The notes under the pieces were generated by a model. The model did not search any database. It was not told the origin of the DNA and saw nothing but the letters and a program-made list of their open reading frames with translations. A program made the position numbers and the translations under genes. 64,000 bases of DNA, from the NCBI GenBank assembly GCA_015350385.1, contig WNKI01000004.1:3376855-3440854 (forward strand), given 5' to 3'. Positions 23,828 through 33,522 of the stretch are shown here, piece by piece. Position 1 is the first letter of the stretch, and each line of letters begins with the position of its first letter. The stretch comes from Aculops lycopersici (lineage: Eukaryota; Arthropoda; Arachnida; Trombidiformes; Eriophyidae).

Positions 23828-23899
23828 CGAAAAAACCTCATGCTATTTGAATGGCCAAATGGCACGGTGAAGACTGCAGGCGACCGGAATCACAGCCCC
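23828..23899. mobile_element. Truncated MITE-like copy
   Basis: From GAAAAAACCTCATGCTATTT to GGCGACCGGAATCACAGCCC it matches the reverse complement of copy B at 14382-14486 closely. The other terminus is missing, so the copy is cut at one end. It lies about 250 bp upstream of the start of the 452-residue gene. Confidence 0.8.
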
Positions 23900-24184
23900 A
23901 GTGCCAACATAAGTCCATGTGCAGAACAAGTTAACGTTTTTGTAAGAATTTAGGGAGAATTTGAAAAACCCCTATAGAAACTCCCATATAGACGGGTGTT
24001 AAGAAAAGATTTGCGCGCTCCATAGACTTCTACAGGATTTTATCAACTTTGATATCGATTATCAAAAAAGTTTGAAATTATGAGGATCTCCGACCTACCC
24101 TAACATTCTTAAAATGGCACAAGGATGTTTTCTGCCGATTTTGACCCGGATCTGCGATTAGTAGTTGAAAATGTTACCTTGTGA

Positions 24185-24262
24185 GTTATATGTGAAATTA
24201 TTACGTGCTTCTTTTTAGATTAACCCAAGTCATGTGTTTCCTTGTCAGTGCAGTCCTAGGGC
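24185..24262. repeat. Dispersed repeat family, diverged copy 3
   Basis: The word order (GTGCTTCTTTTTAGATTAACC, AAGTCATGTGTTTCCTTGTC, AGTGCAGTCCTAGGG) resembles the copies at 11664 and 15462. It overlaps a local pair of repeats around 24080-24375. Confidence 0.45.
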
Positions 24263-25218
24263 AGCAAAAACCCCAAAAATGAGGATGTTAGAATGGCACA
24301 GGGATATTCTGTGCCGAATTTGATCCAGATCTGCGTGTAGGAGTTTGGAACGTTACCTTGTAAGTTGGCATGTTTAAACTTTATTTGTAATTTTTGTCCT
24401 TTGAGCTTTTTCTCTGTCTCATTTGGGTGAAGTCTAAAATCGATTTGCTATTTACATATAAAAGCCTATACATTTAGAGCATACCAAGACAATGTGCCAC
24501 GATCATAATGATGGAGGGGATAGATCTTATCTTAAGAGTGAATGATTGTCACTTTTATCATGAAGACTTCCATCTCGTCCATCGAGTCTAGATATTCATC
24601 ATTCTATGCTCAATGCATCTATAGGCTTACTTGACGTTTCCTAGGTTCTCTTATGAGTAGCGATTGTTGCATAGTTGATTTCGCTTCATCGTTCCTTCTT
24701 TGGTTTCGGATAACTTTGATTTGGTATCGGTTTCAATTACTCAGACAGCTACGTTTGATAACCTAATCATGCATAATGAAAGTTTCAGTCTCATAATTAT
24801 ATACTTCTATTACTTATTAAGCATCAAGAGTCATAAATCTTATGGAGGATCGGTGGTGATAAAATCCGTTCACTATATTGTGAGGTTTGAACTTGTTGTC
24901 GGTGTAAGTTATTTGTTTGTTTTTTCATAACTTTGGTTGGTGTCGATTTCAGCTTTTTCTATTAAGTTGATCAATAATAAATATGTTTTGCTTACAAGTT
25001 ACAAAAATTGGATGTCTTTGCTATGGTCAATCCCTTCCCTCGAACGTTTCATCTGCAGATCACGATGATGTGCGTCCAACTTCTTTCCGGAAACAGGTTC
25101 AATTAGTTACAGTTCACTTAAGGGAAATCTTGCAAGTGTCCTCTCCCTTTGTTGTTCGGCATCGTGAGGATGGTTGTCGTAACCACAACTATTTATTCTC
25201 GAGAAGTTGATCAATCTT

Positions 25219-25776
25219 TTATTGTTTGTGCGACTTAGGGCTTAGGATCTTGGGGGTTAGCGCCGATATTCTTGAGGTAGATCGTTGGGGTGTCTTAGCT
25301 GGACTTCTGGCTGGCGACGAGTCCGAGTCTCCCTTCCCAAAGGTGACATGCTTCAGCGCACTCTTAAACCACTTGGAGTCTACGTGCACCTTAGATACAA
25401 TGTTTGATCCATAGTCGCTCATCGCCTGGGTGTTGATGAACTTCTTTGGCTGTACCTCCTGGGCCTTGCAGCAGAATTTGCTTACATAATGTTGTAGGGG
25501 AATCAATTGGGCGATCTTTTTGCCAACCTTGGTCTCGTTGAAGAAGTATCTCATGGCTCTGAAAGCGTGTTTCATTACAAAAAAGATTGAGAACAGAGCT
25601 AGCGCGAAGATGGCGCCCCAGATTAGAACTGCAATGGCAAAGCCTCCAATTCCAACGAAGAATGTTCCTACAACAGCGGGTGTCGCTAGGAACATCTCCT
25701 GGAAACATTGTAAGGGGTAGCTCAAAATCTCCTTGCATGGCTTGTCAACTGCTTCATTTAAACTCAGAAAGTTCAT
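25219..25776 (-). CDS. Small membrane-associated protein of unknown family
   Basis: 185 residues from ATG 25776. Residues about 30-77 are strongly hydrophobic (AVVGTFFVGIGGFAIAVLIW ... FSIFFVMKHAF), long enough for a membrane hairpin or two closely spaced segments. A basic and cysteine-containing part follows (FCCKAQEV), then a Ser/Pro/Lys-rich tail with several SPAR/TPQR/SPKS-like phosphorylation-type motifs. No signal peptide. The hydrophobic hairpin flanked by charged ends resembles lipid-droplet or ER-shaping proteins in layout only; I would not assign a family. Confidence 0.65.
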   Translation of the reverse strand: MNFLSLNEAVDKPCKEILSYPLQCFQEMFLATPAVVGTFFVGIGGFAIAVLIWGAIFALALFSIFFVMKHAFRAMRYFFNETKVGKKIAQLIPLQHYVSKFCCKAQEVQPKKFINTQAMSDYGSNIVSKVHVDSKWFKSALKHVTFGKGDSDSSPARSPAKTPQRSTSRISALTPKILSPKSHKQ

Positions 25777-27425
25777 GGTTGATTTAGTTATTTTGGTGTT
25801 GGGTGTAAATAGAAAATAAAACTGATTGGCTCAATGTGGAACTAGATTAGTTTTCTAATTTGTTCAAGTTTGATGACAGTTGTTTTTGTTATTGTTATTT
25901 TTGTTAATATATTGAATTGAATATCAGCTATAAAAATTGACGGATATTCTCGGAACTATTGAGGTGTTGCAAATCTAGTAGTCGTGTTGTAAAGATAAGA
26001 TGCGATTGCGCCTAGCGTAATGCAGTGGAAGTTCTTTCCTGTTGAAGGTAAGAAGTTTGTGAGGGTAAATCAGCGATTGACTGAGGCTGTTGGGGTGAAA
26101 AAGTAGAGTGAGCGATAGAGATTGTGGTGGGGCCAATGGGGATTTTATGAAGTAAAGTGAGAAAAGAGCGCGAATCTCCAACGAGGTTCTAGAGTTAGGC
26201 TGTGCCATTGGGCCGTCCGTGGGGTTCTGTGAAAACTTGAGCGCGAAAACACAAGGGAAGGCAGTGGCACCCAACGACACAACCGTTAAGTTTGTGTCTC
26301 TATGGCCCATAGACTATGGCCCAACCTATGTTAGCATTAGCAACATCAATAATGCGAGCGAGAGAGCGAACGAAGCCAACCCGATGGAAAGATAAAACCG
26401 TTTTTCCCTGGTTTCGGCCCGTTGCAAACTTTTAGATGGAACACGGATCCTTGAAATCACGTTTGAGTGTATCATTATGAACGCTCAATACCCTGTTTTT
26501 AGGGGAACTGGGTTATGTTTTGCCGCTGTCACATCTGGCAGCGCACAACAGGCCCCCTCTGCGCGCCAAACCAGCGAAACTTGGCCTCACTGTGCGTGGC
26601 AAAGAGTGCGCGCGCAAAATGCCGTCCCCTTCGAGTTTACCATCCACAGTGTTTCAAAACTCTAACCGCTTACCATTTCTTTTCCCCCAAAAAGCTCTTC
26701 TTCCCTTCCACCAACGAGCCTTTTACTCCTCCTTCCCATTCGTCTTAATGTATTTGACTTGTAACATTAAGACGAATGGGAACACACTACATGTATGGAG
26801 CCCAAACGAGATTTGACGGGTGTCGGACTGTGTGGGCCTAGATTTTGAGCCAACACTTCTCTTTTGCAACAAACTGTACACGAACACCTGAGCCACTTGC
26901 CTATTATGCTTTCAAATGTTGGCGCTTTTTCAAAGCAACACGACAGCTCATTGGCCCGTCGGCTTCTCCAGCTCACACAGAGAAACAACTCACATATGCC
27001 GCTGCCGCTATTGATGACAGCAGCTAGTCGAACACTGACAGCTAGCCAACCTGCTAATGCTGTGTCCAGGTTATGGTGCAAACACATTGCACATCCCTTT
27101 TAACCTGCTCCAGTAGGCCAAGATCACAAGCCCATCGCAGCTATCTTCTATTTATTACTATCATCATCATCAATTTTATGAACTAAATGAACAATCGGTT
27201 CTCTGATTGACCATTGCAACTTTAGAATCTTGTTAAGGCCAATATAAAGGATAATCTACGACAAACTGCATGCAAATGAATGTTGCAAAATAGTATTGGA
27301 CATTGATTGCTTCATCCATCTTGAGCGTTGTTATTACTTCATACAATCATCATCTTCATTATAATCATTGTTATTTCATCACTTTCATATTACACCTAAC
27401 ACCAAGTTATTTATTACCACAAAAT
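25777..27425. other. Intergenic between divergent genes, no gene seen
   Basis: Upstream of both the small membrane protein (minus) and SURF4 (plus). It contains the perfect foldback at 26733-26782. Open frames overlapping on both strands near 26.5-27.1 kb show no domains. Confidence 0.6.
26733..26782. repeat. Perfect foldback, 19-bp arms, 12-nt loop
   Basis: Positions 26733-26751 (TTCCCATTCGTCTTAATGT) are exactly complementary to 26764-26782, with loop 26752-26763. Confidence 0.9.
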
Positions 27426-28247
27426 ATGAATTTTAATAGTAATCAATACGCTAATCAGGCCGAGGTTGTTGCCGAGAGCATCATAAAGCTATCTCGTTCT
27501 TTCTTGCCAACAATAGGTCGTGTATTTCTCGTTAGCACGTTCATTGAAGATGGCATCAGAATGTGGACCCAATGGGCTGATCAAAGGGATTACATATCAT
27601 ACCATTGGAACTTACCCATGTTTCTAGGAACCCTGTTTGTTATTTACAACCTGATAACCCAACTTGTTGGCTCAACAATGGTCATTTTTAGAGCCAAGGT
27701 CCGAATTGCCTGTGGAATCTTACTCTCAGTCGTTCTAGTACAAACGTTGGCCTACAATGTCCTATGGACTTACCACTTCTTCTTCAGGAATTTGAGTCTT
27801 ATTGGAGCTCTGGCTCTACTTTTAACAGAAACCTTCGAGACTGGAAGGAAAGCTATTTTTGCCGGTGTGCCCACACTAGACTCTCATAATGCCTCAATCA
27901 ATTACATCCAACTATTTGGTAGAACCACACTTATTTTCATGTTCATCACCATTCAACATTGGGAGCTGTCAATATTCTACATCATTGAAATCACACTTGC
28001 AAGTGCTCTAATGTTTGCCGTCGTAATCGGCTGGAAGACAAAACTATCCGCCTTGGCGCTTGCGGCTTATCTATTCTTTATGAACTTCTGGATTAATGCT
28101 TTCTGGACCCTAGACGCTCACTCTTCGCACAGAGACCTGTACAAATATGACTTCTTCCAAACTTTCTCCATCATTGGTGGTCTTCTGATGCTGATTAGCT
28201 TGGGTCCAGGTAAGGTGTCGCTAGATCACTCAAGGAGAAATCTATAG
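27426..28247 (+). CDS. SURF4: SURF4-like ER cargo receptor
   Basis: 273 residues from ATG 27426, close to the usual size of about 269. The N-terminus is characteristic of the family (AEVVAESIIKLSRSFLPTIG RVFLVSTFIEDGIRMW and WADQRDYISYHW), followed by several hydrophobic segments. The C-terminal part includes AYLFFMNFWINAFW and the closing LLMLISLGPGKVSLD. SURF4/Erv29 cycles between ER and Golgi and loads soluble secretory proteins into COPII vesicles. The human protein ends in a lysine-rich retrieval tail; here the last residues are SRRNL, with arginines at positions -4 and -3. The gene has no visible intron. An upstream ATG at 27303 exists in frame, but the extension is not family-like. Confidence 0.93.
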   Translation: MNFNSNQYANQAEVVAESIIKLSRSFLPTIGRVFLVSTFIEDGIRMWTQWADQRDYISYHWNLPMFLGTLFVIYNLITQLVGSTMVIFRAKVRIACGILLSVVLVQTLAYNVLWTYHFFFRNLSLIGALALLLTETFETGRKAIFAGVPTLDSHNASINYIQLFGRTTLIFMFITIQHWELSIFYIIEITLASALMFAVVIGWKTKLSALALAAYLFFMNFWINAFWTLDAHSSHRDLYKYDFFQTFSIIGGLLMLISLGPGKVSLDHSRRNL

Positions 28248-28638
28248 AGTACATATCATGTTGATATTAGATAAGAAATCAGGATTTTCATCACTACCAT
28301 TACCACATGCAACAGGTTGTAATGGAAATTTTAGCAATCATTGGGATAGTTGCAATATATGCAGAGCTATGTATCTTTTGGCGCACATAGGACCAAACCA
28401 GCATATCAAGCAACGAATTTTAAACGAACAAAACCAATCGTCGAACTGATAAACAGTCGATTGGTTTCATTTTGCCCAGGAGATGTAAATTTGCAAAATG
28501 ACACTCATTGATTGTAATGAACAATCATTCCCCGGATAGAATTTTATCAAGCCTTCTCAACATATATAACACAACTATTTTATTGAACCTTATATATTAT
28601 AAAAGATATCAACAAGGGAACTAGAGTTTGCCGATACT
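28248..28638. other. Intergenic, no gene seen
   Basis: AT-rich gap between SURF4 and the DC-STAMP gene; a 63-residue frame here has no recognisable features. Confidence 0.6.
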
Positions 28639-30831
28639 ATGATCAGCGGGGTTCCTAAGAATAAAGACGAAGAGATGAAGGAGAAGGAAGAAACGGAGCC
28701 CACTTTTATTGAAGTCACTAAAGATGCTATTGAATATAGTTTTTGCAATGCAATCAAATTTTGCTACGGATATCTATTTGGCTCATTCATGTGGTCAATC
28801 ATAATACAACCTTATAATAGATTTTACAACTTTGAACGAGGCTACCTATGGCCCGAATTTTTGTTCGCCGTTTTCGTGGCCTTCCTATTCATGAGCAGCT
28901 TATGGATAAGAAATGTGATGGTGTTATTTTTGCCGAGTATGGTTGGTAATGCCTCACAAAACTACATAATAATTGCCCTGCTTATAGCTCTCTTCTCGCA
29001 TCCGCTCGCAAATTTAGCTTCAAATACCGTAGAGTCGGTGCGAGTTATTGGTTGCTCTTTGTCGATGACTTTTGAGCAATTGAAAGAGCGAGCTAAACTT
29101 CTATTGAATCCCATCGTCGAGGTACTTCGAGACACCGACCGAACGGATTTGGTTCCCATAAAGAAAGGTTTGCTTGAGGTGAAACAAGTTGTGGATGACA
29201 TGGTGACTGATGTTAAGCTGAGTAGCGCTCCAGATGCATTCAAGAGCAAGAGTTCAGGCAGTGGATACCAACCACCACAGTCTGTTAGGAACATCCTGAA
29301 TCAAGGTAAACAAATACCAAAATGGGACCCCGAGTTTGCGAAGAAGGCAAAGCAATTTCTCGGAAATGACTCCGTCAGGTTTGACTTTGACTTCGAGAAC
29401 CTTTCCATAAAGGCAAAGTTTGATTCTGATGAACTACGCAACTTTATGCGCTCAAACATAACATCCGGTCGTGTAGATATCAATCTAACTGAGATTTTGT
29501 ATGAGAATTGTTTAACAATATTTAGGCGAGCCAAATTGAGTTGTGAGGAGGCAGTCGAAGACTTGCGATTGGGTTGCCAACAGAACATAGGTCCTTACTT
29601 TGCAGCTCTTTGGTGCTCTCCAGTTAGCTTCTCTTTGAGTACTAGTTGTCCTTGGATTATGAATCAAATACTTGACGAAAACAACCTGTGCCAACAAATG
29701 AATGACGCAATTGTAACAGCTAAAGTTGATCCTTTCAACGTGATGGGTAACTCAACTATCAACGATGTCTACCGAAATCTAACTAATCAAATTGCAAGCT
29801 TGAATCAAGACCTAGTTGGACCAGAGCAAGGTGCTATTGGTGTACCAAAACGACTGGAGTTGAACATAGCCCTAAATAGTAAGGCGAGAGATTTATTTTT
29901 GACCAGTCGAAACTTGTACAGGTTCATCTCTGACAAGTATAAGATGCGAAAACTATTTCTAGATATACTAATGTTTATATATGAACTATACACAACTTAC
30001 ACATTTTTTATGATCATTAGACAAGCTTACAAGTATCACACAGGCTATAGGGATGATATTAAATTTGACAATCACTATATAACCGGTTTATTTGTTGAGA
30101 TCGACCAAAAACGTCGAGCTAGCAAGAAAAGCGTGGTGCTACCCTTGAGCAAAGATGAGTCGGATAAATACATCACCGCCTTTTCCTGTAAGAGACGAAC
30201 TAGCGAAGAAAAGCACACGCAACAGGTTCATTGCACCATCGTCATAGTGTTCCTGGTGTTCACTTTGAGCGTCTTCTATCTAGATGATATTTTCTATTCA
30301 ATACTGATGTCGATTCACCAGCATGCAATGATCAGAATCAAAGAGATTGGAAGTCACAAATTGGATATAAAATTGTATGGAGAGGGATCCATTGCTAGAT
30401 TGGTTCGGCGCCTAACTCAACGTCTCAACTCTGTCTACGACCTGAAGAGAGATACAACAACCCAAAATTGTCTGCCAGATCCAAAACGAACAAGTGGTGG
30501 ATTTTACTTGCAATTCTTAGGTCTAGTTCTTGGCTATATATTCATAGATCAAATTAGCATATACGCAATGAGATTCCGTCGATTAACTGCCGCTTACTTT
30601 TACCCAGATAAGGAGAAGCAGAGGACAATTTATCTCTACAACTCTATTCTGGTGCAACGGCAGAGGATACAAGACGCTGGATTAAATGATTTTACACGCG
30701 ATGACAAGACAGTCAATGAAAAGTTTGAATTGGACGATAACGTCTACACAGCCGAAGATGCTTTAAGGTATCTAGGTGGTTGCATCTCTGATAGCCTAGC
30801 CTGCAATTGTTATAGGAATGGAAGGAACTAA
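28639..30831 (+). CDS. DC-STAMP-domain multi-pass membrane protein (DCST/sneaky/SPE-42 type)
   Basis: 730 residues from ATG 28639, no intron seen. Hydrophobic segments lie near residues 45-60, 72-92, 95-120, 440-460, 535-560 and 630-650. The large extracellular/luminal middle (about 125-435) has paired cysteines (FRRAKLSCEEAVEDLRLGCQ, CSPVSFSLSTSCPW, NNLCQQM). Near the C-terminus CLPDPKRTSGGFYLQFLGLV, then YIFIDQISIYAMRFRR and AAYFYPDKEKQRTIYLYNSI match the DC-STAMP domain seen in DCST1/2, Drosophila sneaky and C. elegans SPE-42, proteins needed at fertilisation. Those proteins usually carry a C-terminal RING-like cysteine cluster. Here the end is short (GGCISDSLACNCYRNGRN) and the cluster looks incomplete. 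A reproductive role is inferred from the family. Confidence 0.85.
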   Translation: MISGVPKNKDEEMKEKEETEPTFIEVTKDAIEYSFCNAIKFCYGYLFGSFMWSIIIQPYNRFYNFERGYLWPEFLFAVFVAFLFMSSLWIRNVMVLFLPSMVGNASQNYIIIALLIALFSHPLANLASNTVESVRVIGCSLSMTFEQLKERAKLLLNPIVEVLRDTDRTDLVPIKKGLLEVKQVVDDMVTDVKLSSAPDAFKSKSSGSGYQPPQSVRNILNQGKQIPKWDPEFAKKAKQFLGNDSVRFDFDFENLSIKAKFDSDELRNFMRSNITSGRVDINLTEILYENCLTIFRRAKLSCEEAVEDLRLGCQQNIGPYFAALWCSPVSFSLSTSCPWIMNQILDENNLCQQMNDAIVTAKVDPFNVMGNSTINDVYRNLTNQIASLNQDLVGPEQGAIGVPKRLELNIALNSKARDLFLTSRNLYRFISDKYKMRKLFLDILMFIYELYTTYTFFMIIRQAYKYHTGYRDDIKFDNHYITGLFVEIDQKRRASKKSVVLPLSKDESDKYITAFSCKRRTSEEKHTQQVHCTIVIVFLVFTLSVFYLDDIFYSILMSIHQHAMIRIKEIGSHKLDIKLYGEGSIARLVRRLTQRLNSVYDLKRDTTTQNCLPDPKRTSGGFYLQFLGLVLGYIFIDQISIYAMRFRRLTAAYFYPDKEKQRTIYLYNSILVQRQRIQDAGLNDFTRDDKTVNEKFELDDNVYTAEDALRYLGGCISDSLACNCYRNGRN

Positions 30832-30879
30832 ATTTTGCTCATAGATAACTTTTAAGCCGTATCGTCGTAATTTCAATCG

Positions 30880-30885
30880 ATTAAA
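30880..30885 (+). terminator. Possible poly(A) signal of the DC-STAMP gene
   Basis: ATTAAA 48 nt after the stop codon; it precedes the convergent small gene at 30922. Confidence 0.4.
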
Positions 30886-30921
30886 ATTACCCTCTATCAT
30901 AAGTTCGGGTATTTGTTATAA

Positions 30922-31410
30922 TTAAAAATAGTCCAAATAGTCAATGTAGGTGTTGTCATCCGAGACTAAACTATCTCTATACCTTCGCTCCATTTGTTGC
31001 AACAGACTCTCATTAACTTGTGGACTACTTTCTTCCGACTTCCGCATCTCACGTTGTTTTTCACTTCCTTCCTTGCTACTTGATTGGGGGTCGGTATCAT
31101 CAGGGGATTTTGACCGAATATCTTTGTAGTTCATCTCTGGACTTTCTGGTGACGTGATAGTAGGGTTCTTGACTCCATTAGCCTTACCTTCGGGTCCAAA
31201 TTTCTCTATCGATTTGCTGGACCTATCTTTTCTCCTCTTTGTTTCCACCTTGAATTGTTTTTGATCGTTTGGACTTAGCAAGATTATTTCAATATCAACA
31301 CCACCTGTATCGCTGTTTGCAGAGTCGGTCTTCAAATTTACTGCCGTGCTATTAAAGAATACTAATTCATTCGGTAGTTTGTTAGATGTTTTCCTTCTTT
31401 GATTGGACAT
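30922..31410 (-). CDS. Small charged protein, unrecognised
   Basis: 162 residues from ATG 31410. Residues 20-60 could form a small structured part (LVFFNSTAV ... VDIEIILLSPNDQKQFKVET), followed by a Ser/Lys/Glu-rich disordered region and an acidic aromatic end (DDNTYIDYLDYF). No membrane segment or known motif. It is convergent with the DC-STAMP gene (stops 91 nt apart) and head-to-head with the SMP gene (starts 92 nt apart), so it sits exactly between two genes. This spacing, and lack of an opposing frame, support it as real. Function unknown. Confidence 0.6.
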   Translation of the reverse strand: MSNQRRKTSNKLPNELVFFNSTAVNLKTDSANSDTGGVDIEIILLSPNDQKQFKVETKRRKDRSSKSIEKFGPEGKANGVKNPTITSPESPEMNYKDIRSKSPDDTDPQSSSKEGSEKQREMRKSEESSPQVNESLLQQMERRYRDSLVSDDNTYIDYLDYF

Positions 31411-31502
31411 GGTGAGTTATTCTATGCTTTGCGCGATTCCGTGAATGTGACCAAAATCAAACTAGGTGTCAGAAGATAGTTACAAATTCAGTGTGGCCAG
31501 CA

Positions 31503-33386
31503 ATGGAAATATTAAATGGGATTGCACCATTCATCTCAGAGGCTCAGCAAATTGGCCTCTTGCCGAGGATTAATTTTGTTTACTTCGGCAAATTGATATT
31601 TCGATTCGTAATTAGATGGCTTAGAACCTTGACGCTTATTATACTCGACTTGTCGTGGCTGACACTAAAAGATTTAATCAATTTTGGCCTTGTCATAATT
31701 TCAATCGCCATATCTATAGTAGTCATTAGTTTCATCAAGAGCCTAAAGCCAAGATATGATTTTCACCGCAAGCTAGACTACCCGAAAGCGAAAGTCAATC
31801 ATGATAAACCTGTTGATCCACCTAAAACTGTTCGAAGTCCATTAAGTCACACAGACTATAAACAGATTATTGATAGTAGTGATAAGAATAAATCAAATAA
31901 ACAATCATCAATACTACAAAGAATAAGTCTAGTTACTAGATTAAATGAGGAGCACGAGAAGCTGAAAGAAATATGCAATAGATCCATAGCGACGAATGAC
32001 ATCAAACTGGTTTACAGATACCTTTCCTGGTCTCAAACGCACATCGACCTGGAAACTGTCCACTGGCTCAATCAGACCCTATCAACACTCTGGCCAACTA
32101 TTAAAACGATTGTAAATATTCTAATTTTCAACGAGCTTCTGAAGCCGAAAGATACTCGGCCACCAACTGTTAGCCGGAAGTTGACAAAGAAGAGAACAAA
32201 TCTAGGATTATATTTATCATGTAGGAGGAAGTTGGATCTCTTGCACAAATCTCGCAACAAGCAAATAGACGAGCAGGAAGACGAATTCTTTCATCGAAGT
32301 GCAATCAATATATTGATTTTTTTCATCAGGATAACTTTGATTTATGTGAAGCAGTTCATAAACGATCTGTTTGTAAACTCGATAGTGAAAGCAGGCAGAA
32401 CCAGACAGGAAACTGTGTCAAGGACTAGAGAGATTAACTTGAAAGAGCTTGTTGATAAAAGCGGACTAAAGTCCATGAGCATCAGCCTCAAAGCTAAATC
32501 TTGCTCTAGTTATGTTGCCAAATCTAAAAAACAACTGAAAACTAAACCTAAAGGCAAATTTATACCAAAATCAGCACCTCAGTCCAAGGGCAATAAGATA
32601 ATTACTATAAATACCACTAAGTTATTGAGATATAGCCCGAGGGCGAGACAATTTCGAAAAAATCGGATAAAACTGGCTTGCCTACTGGAGAAAGTAGAAG
32701 AGAAATCAAAACCTAAAGAGATGGTTATAGAAAAGTTACGTCTAGGTGAGAGTCTACCCAAGGTAAACGGAATCAAGTTGGTAGAGGAGAGCAGCAATCT
32801 GATGAAGGACCCAGGTGAAATTACGCCTTACAAACTCGTGGCTGATGATAGTAGAATTAGACTTATGAGTGAGATATCCTATGATAGTGACAGAAGATTT
32901 CAAATTAGAGTAGACTCGATTCCAATCTTTGGGCGCATGAGTTTGGTGAAGTTGAGCTTTCAATTTAGGTTTCTCGTTACTCTAAATCACACAACGACAG
33001 AACTTAACCAAGACTTGAAGATATTTCAGACACCGGATGATGTTTTATTTCCTGCTATCAACTACATACAAATAACACTCTTGGACATACCCAGGATTGA
33101 TTGGCAACTAGATCGTCCGGTTGAACCAAAACTTATCAGTCCATGCAATAGCAAAGTCAAGATCGGCTCTAACAAACAGATGCAAATTCGGTCTCTTCAG
33201 CGTAGATTCAATGGGATAAAATATATTATTTCGCGGAGATTAAATCAAATCCTGGATCCTGTAAGAATAGTCAACCATTCGTACTTCAAGTACATGGTCC
33301 ACACGGTTGTTTATTTTACACTCAAATGGTTTCAGCCATTTGACATCAAGATTGGCGATAACATTTACCTCAAAACAGTACCCTAG
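31503..33386 (+). CDS. Divergent SMP-domain protein with membrane anchor and no C2 domains
   Basis: 627 residues from ATG 31503 (an in-frame GTG lies just upstream). Residues about 28-78 are a long hydrophobic anchor (RWLRTLTLIILDLSWLTL ... GLVIISIAISIVVISF). At about 185-215, ETVHWLNQTLSTLWPTIKTI matches the WLN-x-LW start of SMP domains as in extended synaptotagmins. Near 410-425, LRLGESLPKVNGIKLV matches the LGT-PP-I-x-V-K motif, and about 448-540 contain a YDSD-start beta stretch and PAINYIQITLLDIPRIDWQL, like the end of an SMP domain. Between the two halves lies a basic insert of about 190 residues. SMP proteins move lipids between membranes at ER contact sites. No C2, PDZ or C1 domain follows. 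The family call is from motif reading only. Confidence 0.65.
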   Translation: MEILNGIAPFISEAQQIGLLPRINFVYFGKLIFRFVIRWLRTLTLIILDLSWLTLKDLINFGLVIISIAISIVVISFIKSLKPRYDFHRKLDYPKAKVNHDKPVDPPKTVRSPLSHTDYKQIIDSSDKNKSNKQSSILQRISLVTRLNEEHEKLKEICNRSIATNDIKLVYRYLSWSQTHIDLETVHWLNQTLSTLWPTIKTIVNILIFNELLKPKDTRPPTVSRKLTKKRTNLGLYLSCRRKLDLLHKSRNKQIDEQEDEFFHRSAINILIFFIRITLIYVKQFINDLFVNSIVKAGRTRQETVSRTREINLKELVDKSGLKSMSISLKAKSCSSYVAKSKKQLKTKPKGKFIPKSAPQSKGNKIITINTTKLLRYSPRARQFRKNRIKLACLLEKVEEKSKPKEMVIEKLRLGESLPKVNGIKLVEESSNLMKDPGEITPYKLVADDSRIRLMSEISYDSDRRFQIRVDSIPIFGRMSLVKLSFQFRFLVTLNHTTTELNQDLKIFQTPDDVLFPAINYIQITLLDIPRIDWQLDRPVEPKLISPCNSKVKIGSNKQMQIRSLQRRFNGIKYIISRRLNQILDPVRIVNHSYFKYMVHTVVYFTLKWFQPFDIKIGDNIYLKTVP

Positions 33387-33404
33387 AGTTGATTAGTTTT
33401 GTCG

Positions 33405-33410
33405 AATAAA
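33405..33410 (+). terminator. Poly(A) signal of the SMP gene
   Basis: AATAAA 18 nt after the stop codon, ahead of the convergent TIM23 gene. Confidence 0.6.
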
Positions 33411-33459
33411 TATCTACACTTCTAAGCCTACACTTCCTCAGTGGTCTCTAAAAAGCGAG

Positions 33460-33465
33460 TTTATT
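33460..33465 (-). terminator. Poly(A) signal of the TIM23 gene
   Basis: AATAAA on the minus strand (TTTATT on plus), 57 nt beyond the TIM23 stop codon. Confidence 0.55.
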
Positions 33466-33522
33466 TGAGATACTCCAAGCTCAAGTTGTGACGATCCAAT
33501 ATGATGATACTATAAGGGTAAC

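Larger units (their letters stand above)
23578..25218. other. Intergenic with repeats, no gene seen
   Basis: Holds the truncated MITE-like copy at 23828-23899 and two related diverged repeat units around 24080-24190 and 24280-24375. Each of these has a CTGTGCC-GAATTTGA-TCCAGATCTGCG-like core and GTTACCTTGT. The rest is AT-rich and uninformative. Confidence 0.6.
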
